Shown piece after piece: positions 7,205 through 14,803 of a stretch of 33,269 nt of DNA. Made by a program: the position numbers and the translations under genes. The notes below the pieces were generated by a model. The model did no database searches and was not told the origin of the DNA. It saw nothing but the letters and a program-made list of their open reading frames with translations. Source of the stretch: Marinobacterium arenosum (lineage in GTDB: Bacteria > Pseudomonadota > Gammaproteobacteria > Pseudomonadales > Balneatricaceae); assembly GCF_019795155.1 (NCBI RefSeq), contig NZ_JAILYN010000050.1, positions 1 to 33,269 of the forward strand, written 5' to 3'. Each line of letters begins with the position of its first letter. Within the stretch, counting starts at the first letter, position 1.

Positions 7205-9316
7205 ATGCCGAGTTTTCTGACCGAATTGACCAACACCGAGCAGCAGGCCGAGCTTTTCCGCAAGTTTTTCGAAGCAGCGCCCTACTCCATCGCGCTGACC
7301 GATGCGATAACCGGCCAACTGCTGGATATCAATCCGGCCTTCGAACAGAAAACCGGCTATGGTCGCGACGAGGTGATCGGTCGCACCACCGCCGAGCTAC
7401 TGCTGCGCGCCGACAAGAGCACCGCCCATCAGTTGCGCAATAAGCTGCTTAGTTCAGGGCAGCTGGATGACGAGGAGATTACCATTTTCAGCCGCGACGA
7501 CGATCGGTTGCGGGTATTGCTTTCAAGCCGGCTGATCAATATCGACGATCGCCTGCTGGCGTTGACGATCTGTGTGGATATCACCGACCGCTACCACTTC
7601 GAGCGCGACCAGGCGCTGGCGGCACAGATGTTCGGCAGCAGTTCGGAAGGCATCTGCATTCTCGATGCCGAATACCAACTACTGCGCGGCAATGAACGCT
7701 ACTGGCAGATGACCGGCCAGCAGGAATCCGAAGCGCTGCACCGGCGGCCGGGCTGGCATATCGGCCTGGAAGGCAGACTGTCGATCTGGCCCCAACTGCC
7801 GACCAACGGCGGTTGGTCCGGCGAACTCTATATCCCCGCTCCGGACGGCAACCAACAGCTCTGCTGGGCACAGATCAACGCGGTGCCCTCCTCCGACAAC
7901 GATACCCGTTATGTGGCGGTGTTCTCAAACCAGCACCATGAACTGCCGGAAAGCATTTATCAGCTTAGCCACTACGACCTGATCACCAAGCTGCCGAACC
8001 GGTTCGAATTTATCGAACAACTGAGCCGGGAGATCGACGCCTGCCGCGAACATCGCAGTACACTGGCGGTCATCACCGTCGACCTGGACAACTTCAAGGG
8101 CATCAATGAAAGTTACGGCCTTAGCGGCGGCGACATGGTACTGCAGATGGTATCGCAGCGGCTGAGCCGCCTGCTCGGCGAATTGCCCAATGCGCTGATC
8201 CGCCATGCGCTGGCTGCCCGCATCGGCGGCGACGAATTTGCGGTGATGCTCAGTTTCACCCGACGGATCAGCCCGGAGCAGGTCAGCCAGACCGGTGAAC
8301 AGCTGAAAAGCCGGCTGCTGGAACCGATGGCGTTGGGTGAGGATGAGCTGATCGTCACCCCCTGCCTGGGTATCAGCCTGTACCCGGACGATGCCGGCAA
8401 TGCCGATGCGCTGCTGAACCGAGCCAGCAAGGCGCTCAGCATCGCCAAGCGCAACGGCCCGAACAGCATCGCCTTCTATGCCGCCGATATGAACCGCCAG
8501 GTATCCGACCAACTCAAGTTGCAGACCCAGCTGCGCTACGCGCTGGAGCGCAGCGAGTTCGAGCTGTTTTTCCAGCCCAAGGTCGAACTGTCCGGCCAGC
8601 AGGTGGTCGGCGCCGAGGCGTTGCTGCGCTGGAACCACCCGGAACGGGGCATCGTGCCGCCAGGGATGTTCATTGAGATCCTCGAAACCAGTGATCTGAT
8701 CTACCCGGTCGGCCACTGGGTACTGGAACAGGCGTTCCGGACCGTGCAGCAATGGCATCAACAGCAACAGCCCTGCCAACTGGCGGTCAATATTTCCCCC
8801 AAACAGCTGCTGCACCGGGATTTCCTCAACGATGTGGAACGACTGATGCAGCGATACCCGATCCCGCCGCAACTGATCGAGCTGGAGGTCACCGAGGCGC
8901 TGCTGCTGTCCGATGTAAGACAGGCCGGTCGGATCCTCAACGCCCTGAAACAGCTTGGCTTTATCATCACGCTGGACGACTTCGGCACCGGCTACTCGTC
9001 GCTGAACTACATCACCCACCTGCCATTCGATGTTTTGAAGATCGACCGCAGCTTTGTCGACGGCCTGCCAAACGAAAAACGTTCGGTGGCGGTGGTCTCC
9101 GCGGTGCTGGCATTGGCACAGAGCCTGGATCTGCAGGTAGTCGCTGAGGGGATCGAGGAACCCCATCAACAACAGGCGCTGCTGGATCTGCACTGCGCGC
9201 TCGGCCAGGGTTACCTGTTCAGCCGACCGCTGCCGCAGGCGGAATTCGAGCAGTACCTTGCCCAATCGCCGTGCACGACGTCCGGCACACCCTTGCGGAC
9301 AGGTTCAAAGCGATAA
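7205..9316 (+). CDS. PAS-GGDEF-EAL cyclic-di-GMP protein
   Basis: The 703-residue soluble protein has a PAS domain at about 10-130, a degenerate second PAS-like domain at about 135-250, GGDEF at about 260-430 and EAL at about 445-690. The GGDEF motif is intact at 341-345, but the upstream metal/nucleotide segment reads DLDNFKGINESYGLSGGD, with the usual IND..GH changed to INE..GL, and no RxxD inhibitory site precedes GGDEF. The EAL side keeps EALLRW (471-476), AVNIS, DDFGTGYSS (591-599), LKIDRSFV and AEGIEE, so phosphodiesterase activity looks likely. The protein probably acts mainly as a sensor-controlled c-di-GMP phosphodiesterase. An AAGGA sequence precedes the ATG. Confidence 0.92.
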   Translation: MPSFLTELTNTEQQAELFRKFFEAAPYSIALTDAITGQLLDINPAFEQKTGYGRDEVIGRTTAELLLRADKSTAHQLRNKLLSSGQLDDEEITIFSRDDDRLRVLLSSRLINIDDRLLALTICVDITDRYHFERDQALAAQMFGSSSEGICILDAEYQLLRGNERYWQMTGQQESEALHRRPGWHIGLEGRLSIWPQLPTNGGWSGELYIPAPDGNQQLCWAQINAVPSSDNDTRYVAVFSNQHHELPESIYQLSHYDLITKLPNRFEFIEQLSREIDACREHRSTLAVITVDLDNFKGINESYGLSGGDMVLQMVSQRLSRLLGELPNALIRHALAARIGGDEFAVMLSFTRRISPEQVSQTGEQLKSRLLEPMALGEDELIVTPCLGISLYPDDAGNADALLNRASKALSIAKRNGPNSIAFYAADMNRQVSDQLKLQTQLRYALERSEFELFFQPKVELSGQQVVGAEALLRWNHPERGIVPPGMFIEILETSDLIYPVGHWVLEQAFRTVQQWHQQQQPCQLAVNISPKQLLHRDFLNDVERLMQRYPIPPQLIELEVTEALLLSDVRQAGRILNALKQLGFIITLDDFGTGYSSLNYITHLPFDVLKIDRSFVDGLPNEKRSVAVVSAVLALAQSLDLQVVAEGIEEPHQQQALLDLHCALGQGYLFSRPLPQAEFEQYLAQSPCTTSGTPLRTGSKR

Positions 9317-9678
9317 CAGGGCAGAATAAAAATTTAATTGCCAATAATTTGCAGCACTAACCAGCCGCCCAACCGCAGACCGGGAGACCATGGCGCTCAG
9401 CGGGCGGGCGGCGCGCAGCAATCGACACCCTCCCTGGCCCTATCGTTTCGCCGACCGCCTTTTCAGTTCTGACCGGCACCCATCCGACTACTCATCTGAG
9501 CCAGTCTATCGCCCGGAGCCAACCAGGCCCAACAGTATCCCGCCGTCCGGCTTTCCAGCGGCGCAAATCGTCATCGATTCGGCGGCTTGGCTTACTGGCC
9601 GCATGCTTGCCCCCTGAGGCACTGCCGGCTGCCGCCCACCTATAGTTTTTCAAAACAACCCACTGTAACGGGGGCCAT
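9317..9678. other. Intergenic gap, no supportable gene
   Basis: The 362 bp between the c-di-GMP gene and the CHRD gene hold no convincing coding sequence. The first 40 bases are AT-rich; the rest is GC-rich and low in codon structure. TATAGT at 9641-9646 could be a -10 element for the CHRD gene, with no good -35. A GGGGG ribosome site lies directly before the CHRD start. Confidence 0.5.
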
Positions 9679-10152
9679 ATGAAGAAACTGACAATGACCA
9701 GCCTGCTGACGTTCGCCCTGCTCATCCCCTTTGCCGCGGCTGATTCGGCGGTAAATTTCCGGGTGGATCTATCGGGAGCTCAGGAAGTACCTCCGGTGGA
9801 GACAGCCGCCACCGGCAGCGGCCACTTTCATGTGAACCAGCAGCGTAGCGAGATCCGTTTCGACCTGGAAATTGTCGACGGCATTGGCATTCTGGGTGTC
9901 GCCGGCGCCCATCTGCACTGCGCCCCGGCGGGAGAAAACGGTCCGGTGGTCGCCTTCCTGGCCGGCATGAATCCGCCCAGCGGCTTCGACGGCAGGCTGC
10001 GGATCCGGGCGACCCTCACCGAGGCCAGCATTCTTGACCCGTCGTGCGGCGCCACGATCGCCGAGCTGGTCGAGGCCATGCAGCAGGGCGAGGTCTACAT
10101 TAATGTCCACAGTCTCGCCAATCCGGCTGGCGAGGTTCGGGGACAATTCTGA
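9679..10152 (+). CDS. Secreted CHRD-domain protein
   Basis: The 157-residue precursor has a signal peptide (MKKLTMTSLLTFALLIPFAAA, cleavage near residue 21). A single CHRD domain follows, with VDLSGAQEVPPVET near its start, AHLHCAPAGENGPVVAFL in the middle and YINVHSLANPAGEVRGQF at the end. The CHRD fold was named from chordin. Its bacterial versions are exported proteins of unknown role with an SOD-like beta-sandwich. It would be periplasmic or secreted. It lies alone, 250 bp before the AraC regulator, and could be that regulator's target, though nothing in the sequence proves it. Confidence 0.87.
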   Translation: MKKLTMTSLLTFALLIPFAAADSAVNFRVDLSGAQEVPPVETAATGSGHFHVNQQRSEIRFDLEIVDGIGILGVAGAHLHCAPAGENGPVVAFLAGMNPPSGFDGRLRIRATLTEASILDPSCGATIAELVEAMQQGEVYINVHSLANPAGEVRGQF

Positions 10153-10205
10153 CAGCCAAAGCCAGATCAGCGGCGACCGACAGGGATGTCTGCTCAATCT
10201 GCCGA

Positions 10206-10237
10206 GGGCCGCCGCTACAGCCGTTGCGGGGCGGCCC
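10206..10237. terminator. Possible terminator hairpin after the CHRD gene
   Basis: GGGCCGCC (10206-10213) pairs with GGCGGCCC (10230-10237) around a 16-nt loop. A CTTTTAG tract follows 10 bases later. The stem is GC-rich but the loop is long and the T-run weak, so this is a tentative terminator. Confidence 0.4.
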
Positions 10238-10402
10238 ACTGCCAAGGCTTTTAGTGACCACCACTCTCTCCCCGGTCGAGCTACCTCATCGGCTTTCCCA
10301 CCACTTTCCGTGCCGGTAAAAATTGCATATCCAACCCAGCAAAAGATAAGCTCTGTAGCGAACCGCACAACTTGCAAAAAATTCTCCCGGATTAAAAAAG
10401 CG

Positions 10403-11350
10403 ATGAAAAAAACCAAGGCTCACGGCGAGTATATTCGGCGCATCAACAATGCCATCAAATATATAGCCGCAAACATCGACTCCAAACCGAGCCTCGATGA
10501 GGTAGCCAGTGCAAGTCACTTTTCGCCGTTTCACTTTCACCGTATTTTCCACGGCATCACCGGCGAAACGGTAAACGACTTTATCACCCGAAAACGGATG
10601 GAGCTGGCCGCCAACAGGCTGGTCTGCAAGCGGGAGTTGACGGTCACCGATATCGCCGAGATGGGCGGATTTTCGTCCAGCGCCAACTTTGCCAAGGCCT
10701 TCAAGCTGTACTTCGGCATCACCCCCAGTCAGCTTCGAGACCCTGCCAACGTCGAAAGCAGCAAGATTGGAAAAATCTATAGCAAGTACGGAAAGGCGTT
10801 CGATGCCCGGAGTTTGTACTCTCAATTTGTCACTGACACAGTGAATTTCAACCCTGACAAATTAGAGAAACTACTAATGGACGTCAAAGTAAAACAACAG
10901 GAAGCAAAGCAGGTAGCCTATTTAACATCACCTAAGGGCTATGACCTGGACGCTATTTTCGAAACCTGGGACAAGATCATCAACTGGGCGCAAGCGAGCG
11001 GCATAGAAAACAATGAAAGCAAGCGCTTCGCGCTGTGCCATGATAACCCGATGGTAACGCCGACGGATAAATGCCGCTACGACGCCACGATTGAAATCGA
11101 TGATAGCGTGCCGGTGGGTGCTCCCTTCGCTACCCAGACCATCCCGGCCGGCAGTTACGCCGTCGCTTACTACAAAGGCGACGGTGACAAAGTCAGCAAC
11201 TTCTACATGGAGCTGTACGCGAACTGGTTACCCGCCAGTGGTTTTGAACCCGATAATTACCCGCCTATCGCCCAGTACCTGAATGACTCCCGGCAGGACG
11301 GTTATGTCGAGATGAACGCCTATATCAAGCTGAAGGAACTCAGCGCTTAA
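10403..11350 (+). CDS. AraC-family regulator with GyrI-like effector domain
   Basis: The 315-residue protein has two parts. The N-terminal AraC DNA-binding domain has two helix-turn-helices at about 31-112 (LDEVASASHFSPFHFHRIFH, then VTDIAEMGGFSSSANFAKAF and YFGITPSQLR). The C-terminal GyrI/BmrR-like ligand-binding domain runs from about 160 to 313, with an AVAYYKGDGDKVSNFY segment. This order matches Rob-type regulators that sense small amphipathic compounds. The ATG at 10403 fits the family start. The frame is open far upstream through the CHRD gene, but that part has no domain. There is no strong Shine-Dalgarno. The target is unknown; the CHRD gene before it and the hydrolase after it are candidates by position. 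Confidence 0.85.
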   Translation: MKKTKAHGEYIRRINNAIKYIAANIDSKPSLDEVASASHFSPFHFHRIFHGITGETVNDFITRKRMELAANRLVCKRELTVTDIAEMGGFSSSANFAKAFKLYFGITPSQLRDPANVESSKIGKIYSKYGKAFDARSLYSQFVTDTVNFNPDKLEKLLMDVKVKQQEAKQVAYLTSPKGYDLDAIFETWDKIINWAQASGIENNESKRFALCHDNPMVTPTDKCRYDATIEIDDSVPVGAPFATQTIPAGSYAVAYYKGDGDKVSNFYMELYANWLPASGFEPDNYPPIAQYLNDSRQDGYVEMNAYIKLKELSA

Positions 11351-11419
11351 CAGCTGTATTACTGGCAAAGTTAGCGGTAAAGCCGCTGCCTCAAACCAGA
11401 CAGTCGGCGATTTTTCTTA

Positions 11420-11463
11420 AGCCCCGCCCTGTACTTGTCAGCCGGCAAGTACAGGGCGGGGCT
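11420..11463. terminator. Perfect 18-bp hairpin after the AraC-type regulator
   Basis: AGCCCCGCCCTGTACTTG (11420-11437) is followed after an 8-nt loop by its exact complement (11446-11463). The stem is long, GC-rich at its base and perfect. No T-run follows on either strand, so it may be a factor-independent stop of an unusual kind, an mRNA 3-prime stabiliser or a repeat unit. Confidence 0.5.
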
Positions 11464-11486
11464 GATTTACGCAAAATCCCTCCTCC

Positions 11487-11516
11487 CGTCACCGTCACCG
11501 TCACCGTCACCGTCAT
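11487..11516. repeat. Hexanucleotide tandem repeat (CGTCAC x4 plus CGTCAT)
   Basis: Four perfect CGTCAC units are followed by one CGTCAT, in the non-coding spacer between the AraC gene and the hydrolase gene. The repeat lies about 100 bp before the hydrolase start, so unit number could alter promoter spacing. This is inference only. Confidence 0.7.
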
Positions 11517-11619
11517 CGGCCAGTTCAGCTCACCAACTCCTAGCACCGATAAAAGATGGCGGCCATTGCCAGTGCTGCGCTACCATCGCCGCTCGACTCA
11601 CCAGACCAGGATGGTAATA

Positions 11620-12627
11620 ATGCTCAAACGGATCACCCTAAGCCTGCGTACCGTGGCGGCTTTTGTATGTTTCTCTGTCGGCCTGGCCAGTGCGCACGCC
11701 GCAACATCCAATGCCGGTGTCAGAATCATGGCAACTGCAGACCCGGTCACGCACAGCGCCATGAAAGCCGCCGTTTTTTACCCCACCGACGAATCAGCCG
11801 GCAGCACGCATGTGGGGCCCTTTAAGATTTCCGCAACCAAGGATGCCACCATCCAGCCGGGCAAGCATCCGCTGATACTGCTGTCCCACGGCAGTGGTGG
11901 CAGCATGTTCAGCCATCATGACAGTGCCGCCTTTCTCGCCAGGCAGGGCTACATAGTCGCGGCCATTGAACACCCCGGTGATAATTTCCGTGACCACAGT
12001 GGCGTCGGCAGCGACCGGGTGTTGATCGGCCGGAACTTGCAGCTCTCCGCCCTGCTGGACTCGCTGCTTGAGAAGAGGCCGTTCGTCTCATCGGTTGATT
12101 CGAACAAAATCGGCGTGGCCGGCTTCTCCGCCGGCGGCTATACCGCATTGCTGATGGTTGGTGCCAGACCCAACTTTTCACTGCTGGAATCCTACTGCGC
12201 CGGTCACGCCACCAGTGTGCTTTGTAGCGGAGGAGGCAGCGTCAGCCTATCGTCCCCGCCACTCAAAGCGCAGTTGGACAGCCGCATTGATGCGGTATTC
12301 GTGATGAGCCCGGTGGCGGCCTTTTTCGATCCTGACGGTCTGTCCCGGGTGAACAAACCGGTCGCGCTTTATACAGCAGCCAACGATTCCGAACTGCCGG
12401 TTCAGGACCATGGCCACCGGTTGCGGGATAGTCTTGCCGGGCTTGTCAGCTATACGGAGATACCGGATGCCGATCACTTCGTCTTCCTGTCACCCTGCAG
12501 CGACAAGATGAGATCGATCGTGCCAGTGCTCTGCACCGACCCGCCCGGTATAGACCGGGTACAGGTTCATAAGACGCTCAACAACGATATGCTGAGCTTT
12601 TTCAATTCCGCACTGACTCTGCCCTGA
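11620..12627 (+). CDS. Exported alpha/beta hydrolase (PAF-acetylhydrolase/dienelactone hydrolase-like)
   Basis: The 335-residue precursor has a signal peptide of about 27 residues (LKRITLSLRTVAAFVCF..., ending ASAHA-A). The mature part is an alpha/beta hydrolase: HGSGG at 90-94 for the oxyanion region, GFSAGG at 168-173 with nucleophile Ser170, candidate acid Asp256 in AANDSE, and His286 in DADHFVF. Several cysteines suggest disulfides, which fits a periplasmic site. Its substrate would be an ester or lactone. The ATG at 11620 was chosen with AGG at 11608-11610; an in-frame ATG at 11611 is also possible. It is convergent with the gate-protein gene. Confidence 0.84.
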   Translation: MLKRITLSLRTVAAFVCFSVGLASAHAATSNAGVRIMATADPVTHSAMKAAVFYPTDESAGSTHVGPFKISATKDATIQPGKHPLILLSHGSGGSMFSHHDSAAFLARQGYIVAAIEHPGDNFRDHSGVGSDRVLIGRNLQLSALLDSLLEKRPFVSSVDSNKIGVAGFSAGGYTALLMVGARPNFSLLESYCAGHATSVLCSGGGSVSLSSPPLKAQLDSRIDAVFVMSPVAAFFDPDGLSRVNKPVALYTAANDSELPVQDHGHRLRDSLAGLVSYTEIPDADHFVFLSPCSDKMRSIVPVLCTDPPGIDRVQVHKTLNNDMLSFFNSALTLP

Positions 12628-12665
12628 CCGACTTCGCAGCTACCGATACCAGCATCAGCGCTAAA

Positions 12666-12722
12666 GGTCGCCGCTAAAAGGCCTCCTACAGGATCCTTTA
12701 CAGGAGGCAGTTCGCGGCGACC
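12666..12722. terminator. Nested double hairpin between convergent genes
   Basis: An outer stem, GGTCGCCGC (12666-12674) with GCGGCGACC (12714-12722), encloses an inner stem, GCCTCCT (12681-12687) with AGGAGGC (12702-12708). It lies between the convergent hydrolase and gate genes, the place for a two-way terminator. A CTTTTAG tract follows on the plus strand at 12730-12736. Confidence 0.55.
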
Positions 12723-12732
12723 GGACTCTCTT

Positions 12733-13710
12733 TTAGCCGGCCGTCGGCTGCGGCGGTTCGATATGCCGGTTGACCAGATGCTTGCGCCAGAACTGGTCGG
12801 AGCGTCGATCGATCAATCGGGTCATCACGGCGATCACCGTCACCGAAAACAGCAACCGCAGCCAGAGCACGCCGGAGATATCGGCGCCCAGCAGCATCAC
12901 CAACAGGGTATCCTCGATGACGCTGTGACAGAGTGCCAACAGGCCCATCGCCGCGAAGATATCGCGCTTCGAAACATGACCGGCGCGCGCTTCCTTGATC
13001 AACAGGCCACCGCCGAACGCCAATCCCAGGGTTACCCCGACAATGGTGATAGTGGTGGCCTCGCGGCCAATCCCCAACAGCTTCAGCAGCGGCCGCAACA
13101 GCCAGGCCATCAGTCGCTCGATACCGGCCAGCCGCAGCAGTTTCAGCCCGGTCAACAGCACGATAATCACCAGCTGGATCATCAGCAGGCTTTCCCCCTG
13201 ACTGATCAGCCAGCCGCGCCAACTGTCATCCACCGGGGCCGGCTGCCAGGCCAGCTCATTGGCCTGTTGCAGCCAGCCGCCGGCACCATAGAGCGTATGC
13301 AGCAGCCAGCCGAGCAGCAGGCCGCCGCCGATCCGTAACACCAAGGTCACCCGCAACCGCACCCCGGCCTGCTGGGCGATTCGGGCCTCCACCGGCAGGC
13401 CATGGGCCATCAGCATCAGCGTGCCCAACACGGTGATCTGTGCCACGGTCAGCGACTCCGCCTCCGGCAGTTGGAAGAACACCAGCATGCCGGCATAGAT
13501 ATTGGTGGCCATGGTGGTGGCCCAGACCAGCCCCATCGACTCCGGCAGGCCGACCCAGTTCATCAGCGGGCCCAGCACCACCCCCAGGTAAGCCACCGCC
13601 CCCAGCTCTTCGAGTATTTTTACCACGATCAAGGCCGGGATCATCAACCGGAACAGCGTGTAGGAGACCTGCCAGATCTCCCGTCCCAACTCACTAAGAA
13701 ATTGCTTCAT
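12733..13710 (-). CDS. Nucleoside-recognition (gate) domain membrane protein
   Basis: The 325-residue polytopic membrane protein has about seven to eight hydrophobic segments. It carries two gate-like repeats, seen in the twin patterns GPLMNWVGLPESMGLVWATTMATN (about 47-70) and RPLLKLLGIGREATTITIVGVTLG. The nucleoside-recognition (gate) fold occurs in transporters such as NupC and in spore-maturation SpmA/B-like proteins. Stand-alone members of this size have no firm substrate. AAAGGA precedes the ATG. It is divergent from an Lrp-family regulator across a 164-bp spacer, which suggests Lrp-type control of this putative transporter. Confidence 0.78.
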   Translation of the reverse strand: MKQFLSELGREIWQVSYTLFRLMIPALIVVKILEELGAVAYLGVVLGPLMNWVGLPESMGLVWATTMATNIYAGMLVFFQLPEAESLTVAQITVLGTLMLMAHGLPVEARIAQQAGVRLRVTLVLRIGGGLLLGWLLHTLYGAGGWLQQANELAWQPAPVDDSWRGWLISQGESLLMIQLVIIVLLTGLKLLRLAGIERLMAWLLRPLLKLLGIGREATTITIVGVTLGLAFGGGLLIKEARAGHVSKRDIFAAMGLLALCHSVIEDTLLVMLLGADISGVLWLRLLFSVTVIAVMTRLIDRRSDQFWRKHLVNRHIEPPQPTAG

Positions 13711-13874
13711 ATCGGCGTCCTTTCACTCGTCCCCCGTTGAACGCCATAATATAGCAACCGCAGTGGCGAAAATTTCTTTGTCGCCCGACTTGACCGACCT
13801 ATAGTTCTATTTGCTATCCATTTACGAAATCTTTGAACCCATAACGCACAGATAAGAAACGATTATTAACAACC

Positions 13875-14333
13875 ATGGAACTGGACAATATCGACCGCCG
13901 GATTTTGCGTTTGCTGCAGCGGGACAACCGGCTGACCAATGTCGCCCTGGCCGAACTAATCGGCCTGTCGCCGCCCGCCTGCCTGAAGCGGGTCAAATTA
14001 CTGCGCCAGCAGGGGGTGATCGATCGGGAGGTGGCGATCCTGAACCCGAAACTGGCCGGCCTGGCGATCACCATGATCGTCGAAGTGGAGATGGAGCGGG
14101 ACCGGCCCGATCTCTACCAGCGTTTCAGCCGGGAGATACAGCAGGCGCCGGAGGTCACCCAGAGCTACCAGGTCACCGGCGAGGTGGATTTCGTATTGAT
14201 CGTCAGTGTCGACAGCATGGAGTCGTTCCAGCAGTTCGTCGAACGGGTACTCTATGCCGAACCGAATATCCGCAAATTCCGCACCCTGATCTCGATGAAG
14301 CGGGACAAGTTCACTACCGAGCTGCCGCTCTAG
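13875..14333 (+). CDS. Lrp/AsnC family transcriptional regulator
   Basis: The 152-residue protein begins ELDNIDRRILRLLQRDNR, the standard AsnC-type opening. Its helix-turn-helix is at about 22-45 (NVALAELIGLSPPACLKRVKLL), and the RAM ligand-binding/oligomerisation domain runs from about 68 to 145 and includes SYQVTGEVDFVLIVSV. Lrp-type proteins sense amino acids and act near their own gene. The divergent neighbour is the gate-domain membrane protein, so a shared regulatory spacer (13711-13874, AT-rich near 13770-13870) is likely. No strong Shine-Dalgarno is visible before the ATG. Confidence 0.92.
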   Translation: MELDNIDRRILRLLQRDNRLTNVALAELIGLSPPACLKRVKLLRQQGVIDREVAILNPKLAGLAITMIVEVEMERDRPDLYQRFSREIQQAPEVTQSYQVTGEVDFVLIVSVDSMESFQQFVERVLYAEPNIRKFRTLISMKRDKFTTELPL

Positions 14334-14463
14334 CAGCCTGCCAGGCAGATTCACGGACGATTCAGTTGTTCGGCCGCAGACTGAGCGCCATTGGCATACC
14401 GACCGCTACTGACGGACACAGAATATACGGCGACGGAGCTCACCGTAGTTAAGGAACCGAGCA

Positions 14464-14778
14464 ATGAAAAAGCAGCTGTTAATACTCGCCACCACCACCC
14501 TGCTGGCAATGCCGACCTTTGCCGACCAGGGCCATCACGGCAACAAGCACAAGCAGTTACCGCCAGGCCTGCAGAAAAAGGTCGACCGTGGCGAAGCGCT
14601 ACCGCAGGGCTGGCAGAAGAAGCTGGCGGTCGGCGAGGTGCTCGAGCGCCGCCTCTATAACCATGCCGAAGTCATCGAGCCGGCCGGCCTGGACGGTATC
14701 GCCACCATCCTGCTGGATGATCGCCAGCTGCGGGTGATGCAGAACTCACTGGAGATCATCGAGATTCTGCAGCGCTGA
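14464..14778 (+). CDS. Small exported RcnB-like protein
   Basis: The 104-residue precursor has a signal peptide (KKQLLILATTTLLAMPTFA, cleavage about residue 20). A His/Lys-rich start (DQGHHGNKHKQ) follows, then LPPGLQKKVDRGEALPQGWQKKL and a C-terminal LDDRQLRVMQNSLEIIEIL. This pattern is seen in RcnB/DUF1236-type periplasmic proteins, one of which links to nickel/cobalt homeostasis in E. coli. AAGGA lies 8 bases before the ATG. It is convergent with the ars operon across 25 bp, so it may be an unrelated neighbour. The His-rich start could bind metal, which is inference. Confidence 0.68.
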   Translation: MKKQLLILATTTLLAMPTFADQGHHGNKHKQLPPGLQKKVDRGEALPQGWQKKLAVGEVLERRLYNHAEVIEPAGLDGIATILLDDRQLRVMQNSLEIIEILQR

Positions 14779-14803
14779 GCCTCCTAAACAAGCCCGCGGC
14801 CGC

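Noticed and set aside
7925-9265. Long minus-strand frame opposite the GGDEF-EAL gene
   Set aside because: Antisense to a clear gene; its Gln/His/Leu-rich sequence is a reading-frame shadow caused by high GC.
9390-9617. Plus-strand open frame of 75 codons in the 9317-9678 gap
   Set aside because: Arg/Pro/Ser-rich product typical of GC-rich non-coding DNA, no good ribosome site, no family.
10034-10402. Upstream extension of the AraC gene
   Set aside because: The in-frame extension overlaps the CHRD gene and has no domain; the family start at 10403 fits better.
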